DNA from: a delta proteobacterium ML8_F1
Lineage (GTDB): Bacteria; Bacillota; Clostridia; Peptostreptococcales; Acidaminobacteraceae
Assembly: GCA_002029975.1 (NCBI GenBank)
Contig: LQBE01000015.1
Span: forward strand, 176 to 58,246
Length of the DNA stretch: 58,071 bases
Reading direction: 5' to 3'
The notes under the pieces are model-generated. The model saw only the letters and a list, made by a program, of their open reading frames with translations. It was not told the DNA's origin and made no database searches. Below, in pieces: positions 50,441 to 57,924 of the stretch (position 1 is its first letter; every line of letters begins with the position of its first letter). The translations under genes were made by a program, and so were the position numbers.

Positions 50441-51553
50441 TCAATGCGCCCGCTTGAACAGGCCCTCCCTGAATTGGTCCGAGCCGAAGTTTCCTATGAT
50501 TTCCTGTGCTCCTTCACCCTTAATCCAGTTCAAAAACGCCAGAGCTTCCTCCCGGCAAGCCCTGCTCTGATAGCCTCCCCTGAAAAGAACCGCAGAGAAG
50601 GGATTCTCAAGAAGGGGATTTGAGGTGCTTTTGACAAGCATCCGGCTATCCTCCTCCGAGGACAGATAGGTGGCCATATCAACCAGGGTATAGGCCTTTG
50701 ACGCTGCCGCCATTTTCAGGATGCCGGGGTTCCCCATCAGGCCCCGGCTCTTTTGATACCAGCTTCCTCCAGGCACCACCCCGGCTCTTTTCCATAAATC
50801 CTGCTCCTTGAGATGGGTTCCTGAAAAGTCGTTGCGGCTGGCAAATGCCAGTCCTCTTCTGGCGATTTCTTGAAATATCCGTACCGGGTCCCCTCCGGCA
50901 TTGGAAAAATCCTCCTGGTCGACGGGACCCACAATCACATAATCGCTGTCCATCACAGGAATCCTTTCCAGGACATCCCCCGCCTCGACAAACTGCCTTT
51001 CCAACTCCGGGGCATGGCACAGGGCCAGGTCCACCCGCCCCTCTCTTCCCATGGCCAGGGCTCTGCCACTTCCGAGACCGATGGTCTTGACAATGATACC
51101 GGTGTCACTAAAAAATTGTTTCTCCAGCAGGTCCATGAGACCGGTTTGAACCGGTTCCAGGGAACTGGCCATGAGTATGGGCTGCCCCCTGGCCATGATT
51201 TCAGATTCCCCGGTGGCAGAAAAAATCCGGCCCATTTTGTTTTCTATCTCTCTTTCCAGGCTCAGAGACTGCTCCAGGAGTTTTTTGCCCTCCTCCGTCA
51301 GACGGGCCCCACCCCCGGAGGCGCCGCCCACGGTTCGGTCTATCAGGCTGAATCCCAGAACCTTTTCCGCATCACGAAGCAGTCCCCAGGCATATCGGTA
51401 GGAAACCCCAAGCTTTTCCGCTCCCCCGCTGATCGAGCCGCATGTCATGATCCCCTCTAAGAGACGCAAAATATTTTCTCCTCTTGAGGGCTTTTTTGCG
51501 TCAATTTCCAGCGACAGTCTCAAGTCAGGAAGCTTGTTTTTTGATTCGGACAT
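50441..51553 (-). CDS. ModE-type HTH fused to TupA-like ligand domain, tungstate/molybdate regulator
   Basis: This 370-residue protein has an N-terminal ModE/LysR-type winged helix (about 15-105; GSISGGAEKLGVSYRYAWGLL, then GGARLTEEGKKLL). A periplasmic-binding-protein-like domain follows (about 120-365) and resembles the TupA encoded three genes away: ASRNDFSGTHLKEQDLW here against SRGDDSGTHRMEQRLWE there. Such an architecture would sense tungstate or molybdate in the cytoplasm directly. The start is ATG 51553, nine bases after GAAGG; ATG 51562 is possible. It is last in the tup operon and a candidate repressor of it. The ligand is inferred. Confidence 0.85.
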   Translation of the reverse strand: MSESKNKLPDLRLSLEIDAKKPSRGENILRLLEGIMTCGSISGGAEKLGVSYRYAWGLLRDAEKVLGFSLIDRTVGGASGGGARLTEEGKKLLEQSLSLEREIENKMGRIFSATGESEIMARGQPILMASSLEPVQTGLMDLLEKQFFSDTGIIVKTIGLGSGRALAMGREGRVDLALCHAPELERQFVEAGDVLERIPVMDSDYVIVGPVDQEDFSNAGGDPVRIFQEIARRGLAFASRNDFSGTHLKEQDLWKRAGVVPGGSWYQKSRGLMGNPGILKMAAASKAYTLVDMATYLSSEEDSRMLVKSTSNPLLENPFSAVLFRGGYQSRACREEALAFLNWIKGEGAQEIIGNFGSDQFREGLFKRAH

Positions 51554-51565
51554 CCCCATCATCCT

Positions 51566-52309
51566 TCAGTAAATCATTTTTCCCTGAACATAGGCCCTGG
51601 TTTTCCGGTGGGCCTCCGGTGAAAAAACCCTGTCAACCGGACCGATTTCGACAATTCTTCCTTCATCAATGAAAATTACCTGGTCTGAAACCCGCCGGGC
51701 CTGAAACACGTTGTGGGTCACCATCACCACGGTAATTCCCTTGTCCCGGCTCATCCCCTGGATCATGTCCTCAATCAGGGCGACATTCCGGGGGTCAAGG
51801 TTGGCCGTGGGTTCATCAAGAAGAAGAAGCTTGGGTTCAAAGGCCACCGCTCTGGCTATGGCCACCCGCTGGGCCTCGCCGCCTGAGAGGGTATCCCCTC
51901 TCCGATGGGCCAGATCCTCCATTCCCAGATAGGCCAGGAGCTCATCCACCCGTTTTTCCACATCCCTTCGAGGGATTTTTCTCGCCTTGAGTCCAAAGGC
52001 GATATTGTGCCAGACACTTTCTCTGAAAAGCAGTGTCTTTTGAAAAACCAGCGCCATTTCTCGCTGGAACTTCAGACGCTCTCGGTCGCTTTCCCTTTGA
52101 ACCACCTCACCCATGAAATGATAGGTTCCCTGGGTGGGCGGTGTCAGCAGATTGATGATTCTGAGCAGCGTGCTTTTCCCCGCGCCGCTGGGGCCGATCA
52201 CGCCATAAATCAAGCCCTCTTGCAGGGCAAGTGACTCGATATTCAGAATTTCTCTTTGAAACACCTTGCTGACGCCTGTCATTTCCAGGAGAGGACTCTT
52301 ATCCTTCAT
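51566..52309 (-). CDS. tupC: Tungstate ABC transporter ATP-binding protein
   Basis: This ATPase of about 247 residues has Walker A GPSGAGKSTLLR, signature LSGGEAQRVAIARAV, Walker B LLLLDEPTANLD and switch His in VMVTHNVFQA. It energises TupB. ATG 52309 or ATG 52321 could be the start; the GGGTGGGG site is better spaced for 52309. It overlaps tupB by 11 bases and is followed after 12 bases by the regulator. Confidence 0.92.
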   Translation of the reverse strand: MKDKSPLLEMTGVSKVFQREILNIESLALQEGLIYGVIGPSGAGKSTLLRIINLLTPPTQGTYHFMGEVVQRESDRERLKFQREMALVFQKTLLFRESVWHNIAFGLKARKIPRRDVEKRVDELLAYLGMEDLAHRRGDTLSGGEAQRVAIARAVAFEPKLLLLDEPTANLDPRNVALIEDMIQGMSRDKGITVVMVTHNVFQARRVSDQVIFIDEGRIVEIGPVDRVFSPEAHRKTRAYVQGKMIY

Positions 52310-53003
52310 GGGCATCCCCACCCTTCTGAATAGTGTAGAGCACTGAATTCACAAAAAACGACAGGCTCAGAAGAATCATTCCAAGACCGATGGCCAGTTC
52401 AAAATTCCCCTTGCGGGTCTCAAGGACAATGGCAGTGGTCATCACCCGGGTGCGCCCGTCAATGTTGCCTCCCACCATCATCACCGCCCCAACCTCGGCC
52501 ACCACACGCCCGAAACCCGTAATCACTGCCCCCAGAATAGCCATACGGGATTCCTTGACCACCGTCCAGGCGGCAAGGCGGCTGTCAGCGCCGAGGGACC
52601 TGGCGGTTTCTTCAATGACCTTGCCCCTGGCACGGATCCCCACCATGGTGAGTCCCGTGATGATGGGAAGCGCCAGGAAAACCTGTGCGATAATCATGGC
52701 CCCGGGAGTGTAGAGTAGTCCCAGCACTCCCAGAGGCCCCTGTCTTGACAAAATCAAGTAGATAATCAGTCCCGCCACCACCGGGGGCATCCCCATCAGG
52801 GTGAAAATCAACTTATTGATGAACCGGGTTTTTTTCTCGGATTTAAGCCCCAGCCAGGTGCCCAGTAAAACGCCGAGAATCGTCGCAATCACAATTGCCG
52901 ACAAGGAGACCCACAGGGAAAGCCCCACTATTTTGATCAAATCCGGATTCAGGGTGACAATCATTCTGATGGCCTCTAAAATCCCCTCTCCAATCTGGGA
53001 CAC
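52299..53003 (-). CDS. tupB: Tungstate ABC transporter permease
   Basis: This 234-residue integral membrane protein has about five hydrophobic helices and the permease coupling motif EETARSLGADSRLAAWTVV (EAA-loop type). TupB proteins form the membrane channel for tungstate with TupA and TupC. It starts with GTG 53003, seven bases after GGAGG. It lies about 70 bases after tupA and overlaps tupC. Confidence 0.92.
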   Translation of the reverse strand: MSQIGEGILEAIRMIVTLNPDLIKIVGLSLWVSLSAIVIATILGVLLGTWLGLKSEKKTRFINKLIFTLMGMPPVVAGLIIYLILSRQGPLGVLGLLYTPGAMIIAQVFLALPIITGLTMVGIRARGKVIEETARSLGADSRLAAWTVVKESRMAILGAVITGFGRVVAEVGAVMMVGGNIDGRTRVMTTAIVLETRKGNFELAIGLGMILLSLSFFVNSVLYTIQKGGDAHEG

Positions 53004-53076
53004 ATTGTTACCTCCACTCTAGCCTTGAAGCGGTCCTCTGAGACTTCCCGGGACCTGCTCCCTTGTTTTCAATTCT

Positions 53077-53988
53077 TTATTCCAATCCATAGCCGGGAAA
53101 AAACAGGGTTTCCCCGTTGACCTGGTAGGAACCAATCAGATTCTGGCCCTCTTCCGACATCAGGAAATCAACATACATCATAGCATCGTCATACTTGACT
53201 TCCGGGTGCCTCTCAGGACTCACCGCCATAACACCGTACTGATTGAAGAGTCTGGCATCTCCCTCGAGGACAATGACAAGATCAAGGTTGTCCTTCATGG
53301 CCACATAGGTGCCCCGGTCCGTCATGGCATAGCCCTGGACTTCGCTGGCCATATTGAGGGTATCCCCCATGCCCTGTCCCACTGAGAGGTACCATGCCTC
53401 GGAACTTGTATCAATCCCGGCAGTCTCCCAGAGTCTTTGTTCCATGCGATGGGTCCCGGAATCGTCCCCCCGTGAAACAAAACCGCTTCTGGTGTCATTA
53501 ATTGCCTTGAGCCCACTCAGGGCGTCCTTTGCCGCTTTCAGGCCTGCAGGATCGTCTTCGGGTCCAACAAAGATAAAATCATTATACATCACATCCGAAC
53601 GGTTGACAAAGGCTCCTTCCTCCACCAGGGCAAGCTCTGAAACCCGGTCATGGACCACAAGCACATCGGCGTCGCCCCTTTTCCCCGTCTCCAGAGCCGC
53701 TCCGGTTCCCTGGGAAACCACCCGGACCTCGATACCGGTCTTTTGAGAGAATACCGGGTTGAGATAATCCAGCAGGCCTGAATCATAGGTGCTGGTGGTG
53801 GTGGCCAAAATGATAAAATCATCAATCTTCTGTGGTTCTGCCACCGGTTCCTCCCCAGTCTCTTCAGCGGGTGTCGATTCTGCCGGGGGCGTCGTCTGTC
53901 CTGAGCATCCCAAAAAGCCCAGACTGAAAACCGCCGTCAGAACCAACAGGACTGTCATGCCCTTCATCCTTGTTTTCACTTTACCCAT
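53077..53988 (-). CDS. tupA: Tungstate-binding lipoprotein
   Basis: TupA captures tungstate outside the membrane. The 303-residue protein has a lipoprotein signal (LGFLGCSG, Cys at about 28) and a Pro/Glu/Thr-rich spacer. The oxyanion-binding motifs of TupA follow: LATTTSTYDSGLLDYL, SQGTGAALETGKRGDADV and FVSRGDDSGTHRME. The TTTST, GTGAAL and RGDDSGTH segments distinguish it from ModA. ATG 53988 follows GAAGGGAGAA. It is first in the tup operon and supplies tungsten for the aldehyde oxidoreductase in this window. Confidence 0.93.
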   Translation of the reverse strand: MGKVKTRMKGMTVLLVLTAVFSLGFLGCSGQTTPPAESTPAEETGEEPVAEPQKIDDFIILATTTSTYDSGLLDYLNPVFSQKTGIEVRVVSQGTGAALETGKRGDADVLVVHDRVSELALVEEGAFVNRSDVMYNDFIFVGPEDDPAGLKAAKDALSGLKAINDTRSGFVSRGDDSGTHRMEQRLWETAGIDTSSEAWYLSVGQGMGDTLNMASEVQGYAMTDRGTYVAMKDNLDLVIVLEGDARLFNQYGVMAVSPERHPEVKYDDAMMYVDFLMSEEGQNLIGSYQVNGETLFFPGYGLE

Positions 53989-54115
53989 CTAGCATTTCTC
54001 CCTTCTCCTTGTCTATCAGTCCCCGGCAATCATCACCGGGCTGACTTTGACCGCCCCATGCCTGGAAAAAATCCAAGCCGCTCCTAACCGATAGGTATTA
54101 TCATGCATATCCCTT
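53989..54115 (-). promoter_or_regulatory. tupA leader with two hairpins
   Basis: The predicted 5' leader of about 125 bases contains a CCCGG/CCGGG stem (54020-54042) and a CTTGGA/TCCAGG stem near 54060-54076. Neither is followed by a T-run. No known riboswitch was recognised. It may simply be an untranslated leader. Confidence 0.35.
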
Positions 54116-54149
54116 GTTTCATTATAATCGTTATGCACTGTTATGCATA
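54100..54149 (-). promoter_or_regulatory. tupA promoter overlapped by repeated TTATGCA boxes
   Basis: On the minus strand, TATAAT (plus-strand 54121-54126) is a good -10. The spacer and -35 zone hold two copies of the plus-strand octamer GTTATGCA (54130-54137 and 54140-54147), ten bases apart, one helical turn. A related ATCATGCATAT lies at 54100-54110, just past the start site. The -35 itself is poor. The layout fits repression by a protein bound across the promoter, probably the TupA-domain regulator. Confidence 0.6.
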
Positions 54150-54201
54150 GTGAAATGTCTGCAAATCCCTGAGTTTCAACCCCAGCTGCCCTGATGTCGT
54201 G

Positions 54202-55059
54202 CTAAAGCTTCGGAACCCATATTTTCCCTTCTGAATCCCCATAACCATGAATTCTCTTTTCGAGATACAGGCCACCGGTCAGGGCACAGATAAGGGCATC
54301 GAGGAGATCTTCCCTGCCTTTTAATTCAAACCCGGTATACTGGTCATCGGGGTCCAGGGGCTCAAGAAAACCGGCAAGGTTTTCATACCACCTGGCCAGC
54401 ATGGCCAGCAGTTGATTCAAAACCTCGACTCTTTTGACCCGCCGCTCTTCAAGGGACAAGCTGGGCCAGTATTTTTTTGTTTGATGAACCTTATAGGGGA
54501 AACGATATTTTAAATCAAACAACTCTATCAGGGAGGCGTGGGGATAGACCTCAATAAAAACCCCCTTTTCTCCGGCTTCTTCTCCCAGACCATAGCCGAG
54601 AGCCAGAAGGGATGCCCTGATCCTGTCCGACAGTTCCCCAGGTCTCAGGGGGCTCGGACTGTGGGTACCCGCCCCTCGGGAACCGTACTCCCTGCTGATT
54701 AAATTGTCTGATGCCCTTCTGCGGGTGATAGGATTCAAAGACAGGGGCATGTCAAAGGCAATGACCGACACCGGTCCCTCTCCTGAAGATTCACAGACCC
54801 TCAGGATGGCTTCGAAATCCGGCAGGCTCCCTGTGGGCTTGAAGCCATTTTTGATGATAAAGCCCTCTCCTTCAGTGAATTCTTCATAGGAACGGGCCAG
54901 CCTCTTGATCCTGTAACCGGGGTCTGCACCTTCTATCAAGGCGAGGCCTGACGGATTGCGCAGGGTCCAGGCGGCATCCACCCCCAACACCAGGGATCTG
55001 GACTTCGTCCTTCGGGACTTGATAAAAAGCCCTCCTTTTTCTGGATAGCCATTGGCCAA
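54202..55059 (-). CDS. DUF429 family protein (predicted RNase H-like fold)
   Basis: This 285-residue protein has the DUF429 motifs: GVDAAWT near the start, IAFDMPLSLNP, EVYPHASLIELF and a C-terminal EDLLDALICALTGGLY. These acidic positions resemble an RNase H-like metal site, so a nuclease has been predicted for the family, but function is unknown. The start is uncertain: ATG 55059 has a weak site, while a strong AAAGGAGGG at about 55040 precedes an ATC codon rather than a usual start. It lies upstream of tupA on the same strand but is separated from it by the tup promoter. Confidence 0.8.
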   Translation of the reverse strand: MANGYPEKGGLFIKSRRTKSRSLVLGVDAAWTLRNPSGLALIEGADPGYRIKRLARSYEEFTEGEGFIIKNGFKPTGSLPDFEAILRVCESSGEGPVSVIAFDMPLSLNPITRRRASDNLISREYGSRGAGTHSPSPLRPGELSDRIRASLLALGYGLGEEAGEKGVFIEVYPHASLIELFDLKYRFPYKVHQTKKYWPSLSLEERRVKRVEVLNQLLAMLARWYENLAGFLEPLDPDDQYTGFELKGREDLLDALICALTGGLYLEKRIHGYGDSEGKIWVPKL

Positions 55060-55070
55060 CCCAACATTTT

Positions 55071-55089
55071 GATAATGTTTATCATTTCT
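55071..55089. promoter_or_regulatory. Fur-box-like sequence
   Basis: GATAATGTTTATCATTTCT matches 14 of 19 positions of the classical Fur box and includes the dyad GATAA-TGT-TTATC. It lies in the gap between the divergent DUF429 and HMA genes. It is a chance-prone match. Confidence 0.3.
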
Positions 55090-55176
55090 ATTGTAGCGTC
55101 ATATTATTCTTGATCATGGGTATCTAATAGATAAGTTTTTAACAATCTTTTATACCGATATTCGAGGAGGATGATT

Positions 55177-55383
55177 ATGAAAAGAACACTGACCGTAGAC
55201 GGGATGACCTGCGTGGATTGTGAAGAAAAGCTCTTCAATGCTCTAAAAAGCAAGGGACTGAGTGATATTGAAATCCGACTCGATGAAGGACTGGTTTTCA
55301 TTGACAACAACAGTGACTTGACCGATTCCGATATTGTCAACACAGTTTATGAAGTGGGCTACGTCGTCAAAAGCCTTGATTGA
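55177..55383 (+). CDS. Heavy-metal-associated (HMA) domain protein, CopZ-like
   Basis: This 68-residue stand-alone HMA domain has the metal-binding motif GMTCVDCEEKL. Relatives such as CopZ carry copper(I) to ATPases, but the usual Met-x-Cys-x-x-Cys is retained with Val-Asp between the cysteines, and no copper ATPase is near. I start it at ATG 55177 after GAGGAGG. It is monocistronic, with a terminator at 55420. Confidence 0.85.
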   Translation: MKRTLTVDGMTCVDCEEKLFNALKSKGLSDIEIRLDEGLVFIDNNSDLTDSDIVNTVYEVGYVVKSLD

Positions 55384-55419
55384 TTCTTTAGCGCGACAGA
55401 TGACTTGAACCCGACACTT

Positions 55420-55445
55420 GGTCTCCTTTTCAGGAGACCTTTTTT
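55420..55445 (+). terminator. Terminator after the HMA gene
   Basis: GGTCTCC pairs with GGAGACC around six bases, followed by a run of T. Confidence 0.9.
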
Positions 55446-55461
55446 ATGCCTGAAAACCAGA

Positions 55462-55496
55462 AAAAACAATGACCCCCTTTGAGGTTCATTGTTTTT
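55462..55496. terminator. Bidirectional terminator between HMA region and the small minus-strand ORF
   Basis: AAAAACAATGA pairs with TCATTGTTTTT over 11 bases. Read on the minus strand it comes 30 bases after the stop of the small ORF at 55527-55703, supporting a real transcription unit there. Confidence 0.8.
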
Positions 55497-55526
55497 CCTT
55501 GATGGCACGCCAAAAAAGTACCTCTG

Positions 55527-55703
55527 TCAGTTGAAAGGCTCTTGGTCAGTGCCTTCTGATTTTTTCACCTGTCTGGCAAAGAGGGGTTTTCGTTTTGAAT
55601 TCCCCACTTTAAGCCACAGACTATCCTCTGTAATGTTCTTGTACAGTTTGATTCCCAGCCAATTCAGTGGCGTCCAAATCGGCTTGAAGGTAAACCACGG
55701 CAT
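55527..55703 (-). CDS. Small tryptophan-rich protein, function unknown
   Basis: A 58-residue ORF starts at ATG 55703 behind AGGGGG and ends at 55527, with a terminator hairpin 30 bases beyond. It begins MPWFTFKPIWTPLNWLGIK, has four Trp in the first 30 residues, and has a basic, hydrophilic second half. The residue pattern, ribosome site and terminator look real. I recognise no family. A peripheral membrane or membrane-interface protein is conceivable from the aromatic N-terminus. Confidence 0.5.
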   Translation of the reverse strand: MPWFTFKPIWTPLNWLGIKLYKNITEDSLWLKVGNSKRKPLFARQVKKSEGTDQEPFN

Positions 55704-56159
55704 TCTGATTCCCCCTAATCCGAACTATGCAACTACTCTATCAACCCTCTCCCTCTTTATCTCAGGTATTCGAAGATGCCAGGCCCGGCATGCCAATACC
55801 CTGGTGCGTCAAATATCCTGGGATTGGGCTTTCACAGCATTATTTTAACCTATCATTGTGAGCTTGGCAATCACCGTATTTTATTGCAGAAGTTCTTTCA
55901 TTTTTAAAAAGAGAGGCCCTTGTGACATCAATTCTTATAAGGTTTATACTGCGATATTTCAGGGGGTTGCCACTGCATTTAAAGCGACAGCCATCCGTTT
56001 GTTTTCCCTCACCCCAAAGCAAAAAAATATCCGGCACAAGGGGCGGATAGGCTAAATCTCCAGGTGTTGACCTTGACAACCCGTTTAATCGATTGTCCGG
56101 CCCTTTCTAATCTACACGCCTCACCTGCCTTGAAGTGCTTCTTCTCTTTACGGCCTACT
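55704..56159. other. Poorly coding stretch, possible decayed sequence
   Basis: No convincing gene was found between the small ORF and nudC. Reading frames here are short, lack ribosome sites and do not resemble a protein I know. The minus-strand frame over 55840-56079 is open for 79 codons, but composition is ordinary. The stretch is more AT-rich than its neighbours, in keeping with a decayed gene or old insertion. No inverted ends of an insertion sequence were seen. Confidence 0.4.
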
Positions 56160-57020
56160 TCAAGGGAGGGATCTTTTGTTTTTTAGGTTTGTCTTGTTCT
56201 TAAAAACGTTCATCATTTCCCGGGTCAGGGAAATCCCCAGTTCGTCCTCCGGGACACACTCCCTGGAAACCCACAGCCCCAGGGAGAGTTCATCCTCCTG
56301 CAAAGTGATTTCGGGATCCCCTTCAAGTTCAGCAAAAAATCCCGCCAGCAGCGTATCCGTAAAGGGCCAGGGCTGACTTTTGTAGTAGGTTATCTCCTTT
56401 ACCCTGAGACCGACCTCTTCCAGGACTTCTCTTTGGACGGCCTCTTCCAGGGTCTCTCCAATCTCTACGAATCCGGCAATCAGAGCGTAGCTCCGATACT
56501 CCCGATTGGCATACTGGGTCAGCAGCAATTTTTCTCCGTGGGTCACCCCAACGATGACCACTGGCGCAATGGCAGGATAAATCTTTTTTTGGCACGATTC
56601 ACACGAGAGATGCCGTTCCTCTTTCCCCGGTTTCAGCGGATGAGCACACCTTGGGCAGAATCGGTTGTCCTCATACCAGCGATAGAGCTGCCAGCCCACT
56701 GCCCCGGGAAAGGAGCGCCACAATCCCGACTCGCTGCGAAAACGCTTCGTCGACACATACTGCCATCCCGGCACCCTGTCGAGGCCCTTTTCCCTCACCA
56801 GAAAATAGTGGATTTCATCCACCGTGAACAGAAACCGGGCCTCCTTCGCAAGCCCCGGGTGGGTCCCGGCAAAATCAGAAAAGGAGGGATACCAAAGCTT
56901 GTCGACGGTGCTGCTGACAAGTACCGAGTCTCCCTCATAGGTTAAAAAAAGATCCTCCGGCAGGGCCTTTCGGTTCTTGAATCGGTTGTCAAAAATTCTA
57001 GGTCCTATTTCTTGAATCAT
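56160..57020 (-). CDS. nudC: NADH pyrophosphatase/de-NADing-type NUDIX hydrolase
   Basis: This 286-residue NudC-like enzyme hydrolyses NAD(H) and may remove NAD caps from RNA. It has the zinc ribbon FCPRC..CESC, the NUDIX box GFVEIGETLEEAVQREVLEE and the family's SQPWPF motif just after it. I start it at ATG 57020 after GAAGG, with the CHAD gene overlapping by 23 bases; the frame is open further up to 57158 but only as nonsense. It is last in a two-gene unit. Confidence 0.92.
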   Translation of the reverse strand: MIQEIGPRIFDNRFKNRKALPEDLFLTYEGDSVLVSSTVDKLWYPSFSDFAGTHPGLAKEARFLFTVDEIHYFLVREKGLDRVPGWQYVSTKRFRSESGLWRSFPGAVGWQLYRWYEDNRFCPRCAHPLKPGKEERHLSCESCQKKIYPAIAPVVIVGVTHGEKLLLTQYANREYRSYALIAGFVEIGETLEEAVQREVLEEVGLRVKEITYYKSQPWPFTDTLLAGFFAELEGDPEITLQEDELSLGLWVSRECVPEDELGISLTREMMNVFKNKTNLKNKRSLP

Positions 57021-57924
57021 GTCGACCTTCTTTCTTTGGCACCTCTGTGAGGGCCTCAACCAGTGCCTGATGGACCTTGAAGCACTGCTTGAGATACTTT
57101 TTCTCCTGATGAGCCTCATAGTCGACCCATGCCCTGGCCAGGGAATCCGGTATTCCAAGGGACATTTCCCTGAATCGGCTGATATCGTGAAGCTGACCGG
57201 TAGTCTCCTGATACGCCGCCATGGTCCGAATGACTGTTGGATTTTTAGGCACCATGGCCTCAGGGACGGCCCGGTAGAGATAACGGATTTTTTTCATGGC
57301 AATGCGGCTCTGGTGCAGACCATCTCCCTTGAGACTCTGCCGGCGATGATAACGGCCAAGCCACTTCCCAATCATTTTTTCAAGTCGTTGTGCCGTATAA
57401 TTTTCGTCTGAATCCGCTAAAGGCTCCTCCTTGATCCAGGCCAGCCAGTTTTTGATGCAATCCGGCCAGATCCCGCCCTGATCCCTTTCAAAGGTCGCCC
57501 AGTCTCTTTCAATTTCTTCCTCAAGAGAGGCAACAAGACATCTCAAGGCATGAAGCTGCCGGCTGTTATCCACATTCCCCTCCTTAAGCGTCAGGAATGT
57601 CTCAAATTCCTTCAAGGCCTTGATAAAAACAGATTTCTCTCTTGAGCCCTCCAATTCCTTGAGTCCCCTGTCGAGGGTTTTCTTCCCTTCCTCATAATGC
57701 TTCTTGTCAATCAGGGGCTTTAAAAAATACTGCAGGGACATCAACTGTCTGATGACAACCCGAATATCATGGACTTCGGTTTCAGTGATTCTGGACCTGC
57801 CCATGATTTCGAGCCAGATGCCAGTATATTGAAATAGCCCGTCCACTGATTCCTGCATGGTCATGTTTTCCAGGGGAAACCTCAGGCGGTAGTGCCTGGG
57901 GTCACTGTTTCGAATGTCTCCCAC
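56998..57924 (-). CDS. CHAD-domain protein (polyphosphate-associated family)
   Basis: This 308-residue all-helical protein carries the CHAD pattern of conserved basic residues and histidines on paired helices: EVHDIRVVIRQLMSLQYFL, then HQSRIAMKKIRYLYRAV and TTGQLHDISRFREMSL. CHAD proteins bind polyphosphate and often lie near polyphosphate kinase genes. GTG 57924 follows GGAGGGATAGCA. It overlaps nudC downstream and a short open frame upstream, so an operon extending past the window edge is likely. Confidence 0.85.
   Translation of the reverse strand: MGDIRNSDPRHYRLRFPLENMTMQESVDGLFQYTGIWLEIMGRSRITETEVHDIRVVIRQLMSLQYFLKPLIDKKHYEEGKKTLDRGLKELEGSREKSVFIKALKEFETFLTLKEGNVDNSRQLHALRCLVASLEEEIERDWATFERDQGGIWPDCIKNWLAWIKEEPLADSDENYTAQRLEKMIGKWLGRYHRRQSLKGDGLHQSRIAMKKIRYLYRAVPEAMVPKNPTVIRTMAAYQETTGQLHDISRFREMSLGIPDSLARAWVDYEAHQEKKYLKQCFKVHQALVEALTEVPKKEGRHDSRNRT

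Noticed and set aside
54202-55059. DUF429 gene as part of the tup operon
   Set aside because: A clear promoter with repeated boxes separates its stop from tupA, so co-transcription is unlikely to be the main mode.
55489-55848. A 119-codon plus-strand frame after the HMA gene
   Set aside because: It starts inside a terminator and overlaps the better supported minus-strand small ORF.
55840-56079. A 79-codon minus-strand frame
   Set aside because: It has no ribosome site and no recognisable pattern; it is kept only as part of the decayed-looking stretch.
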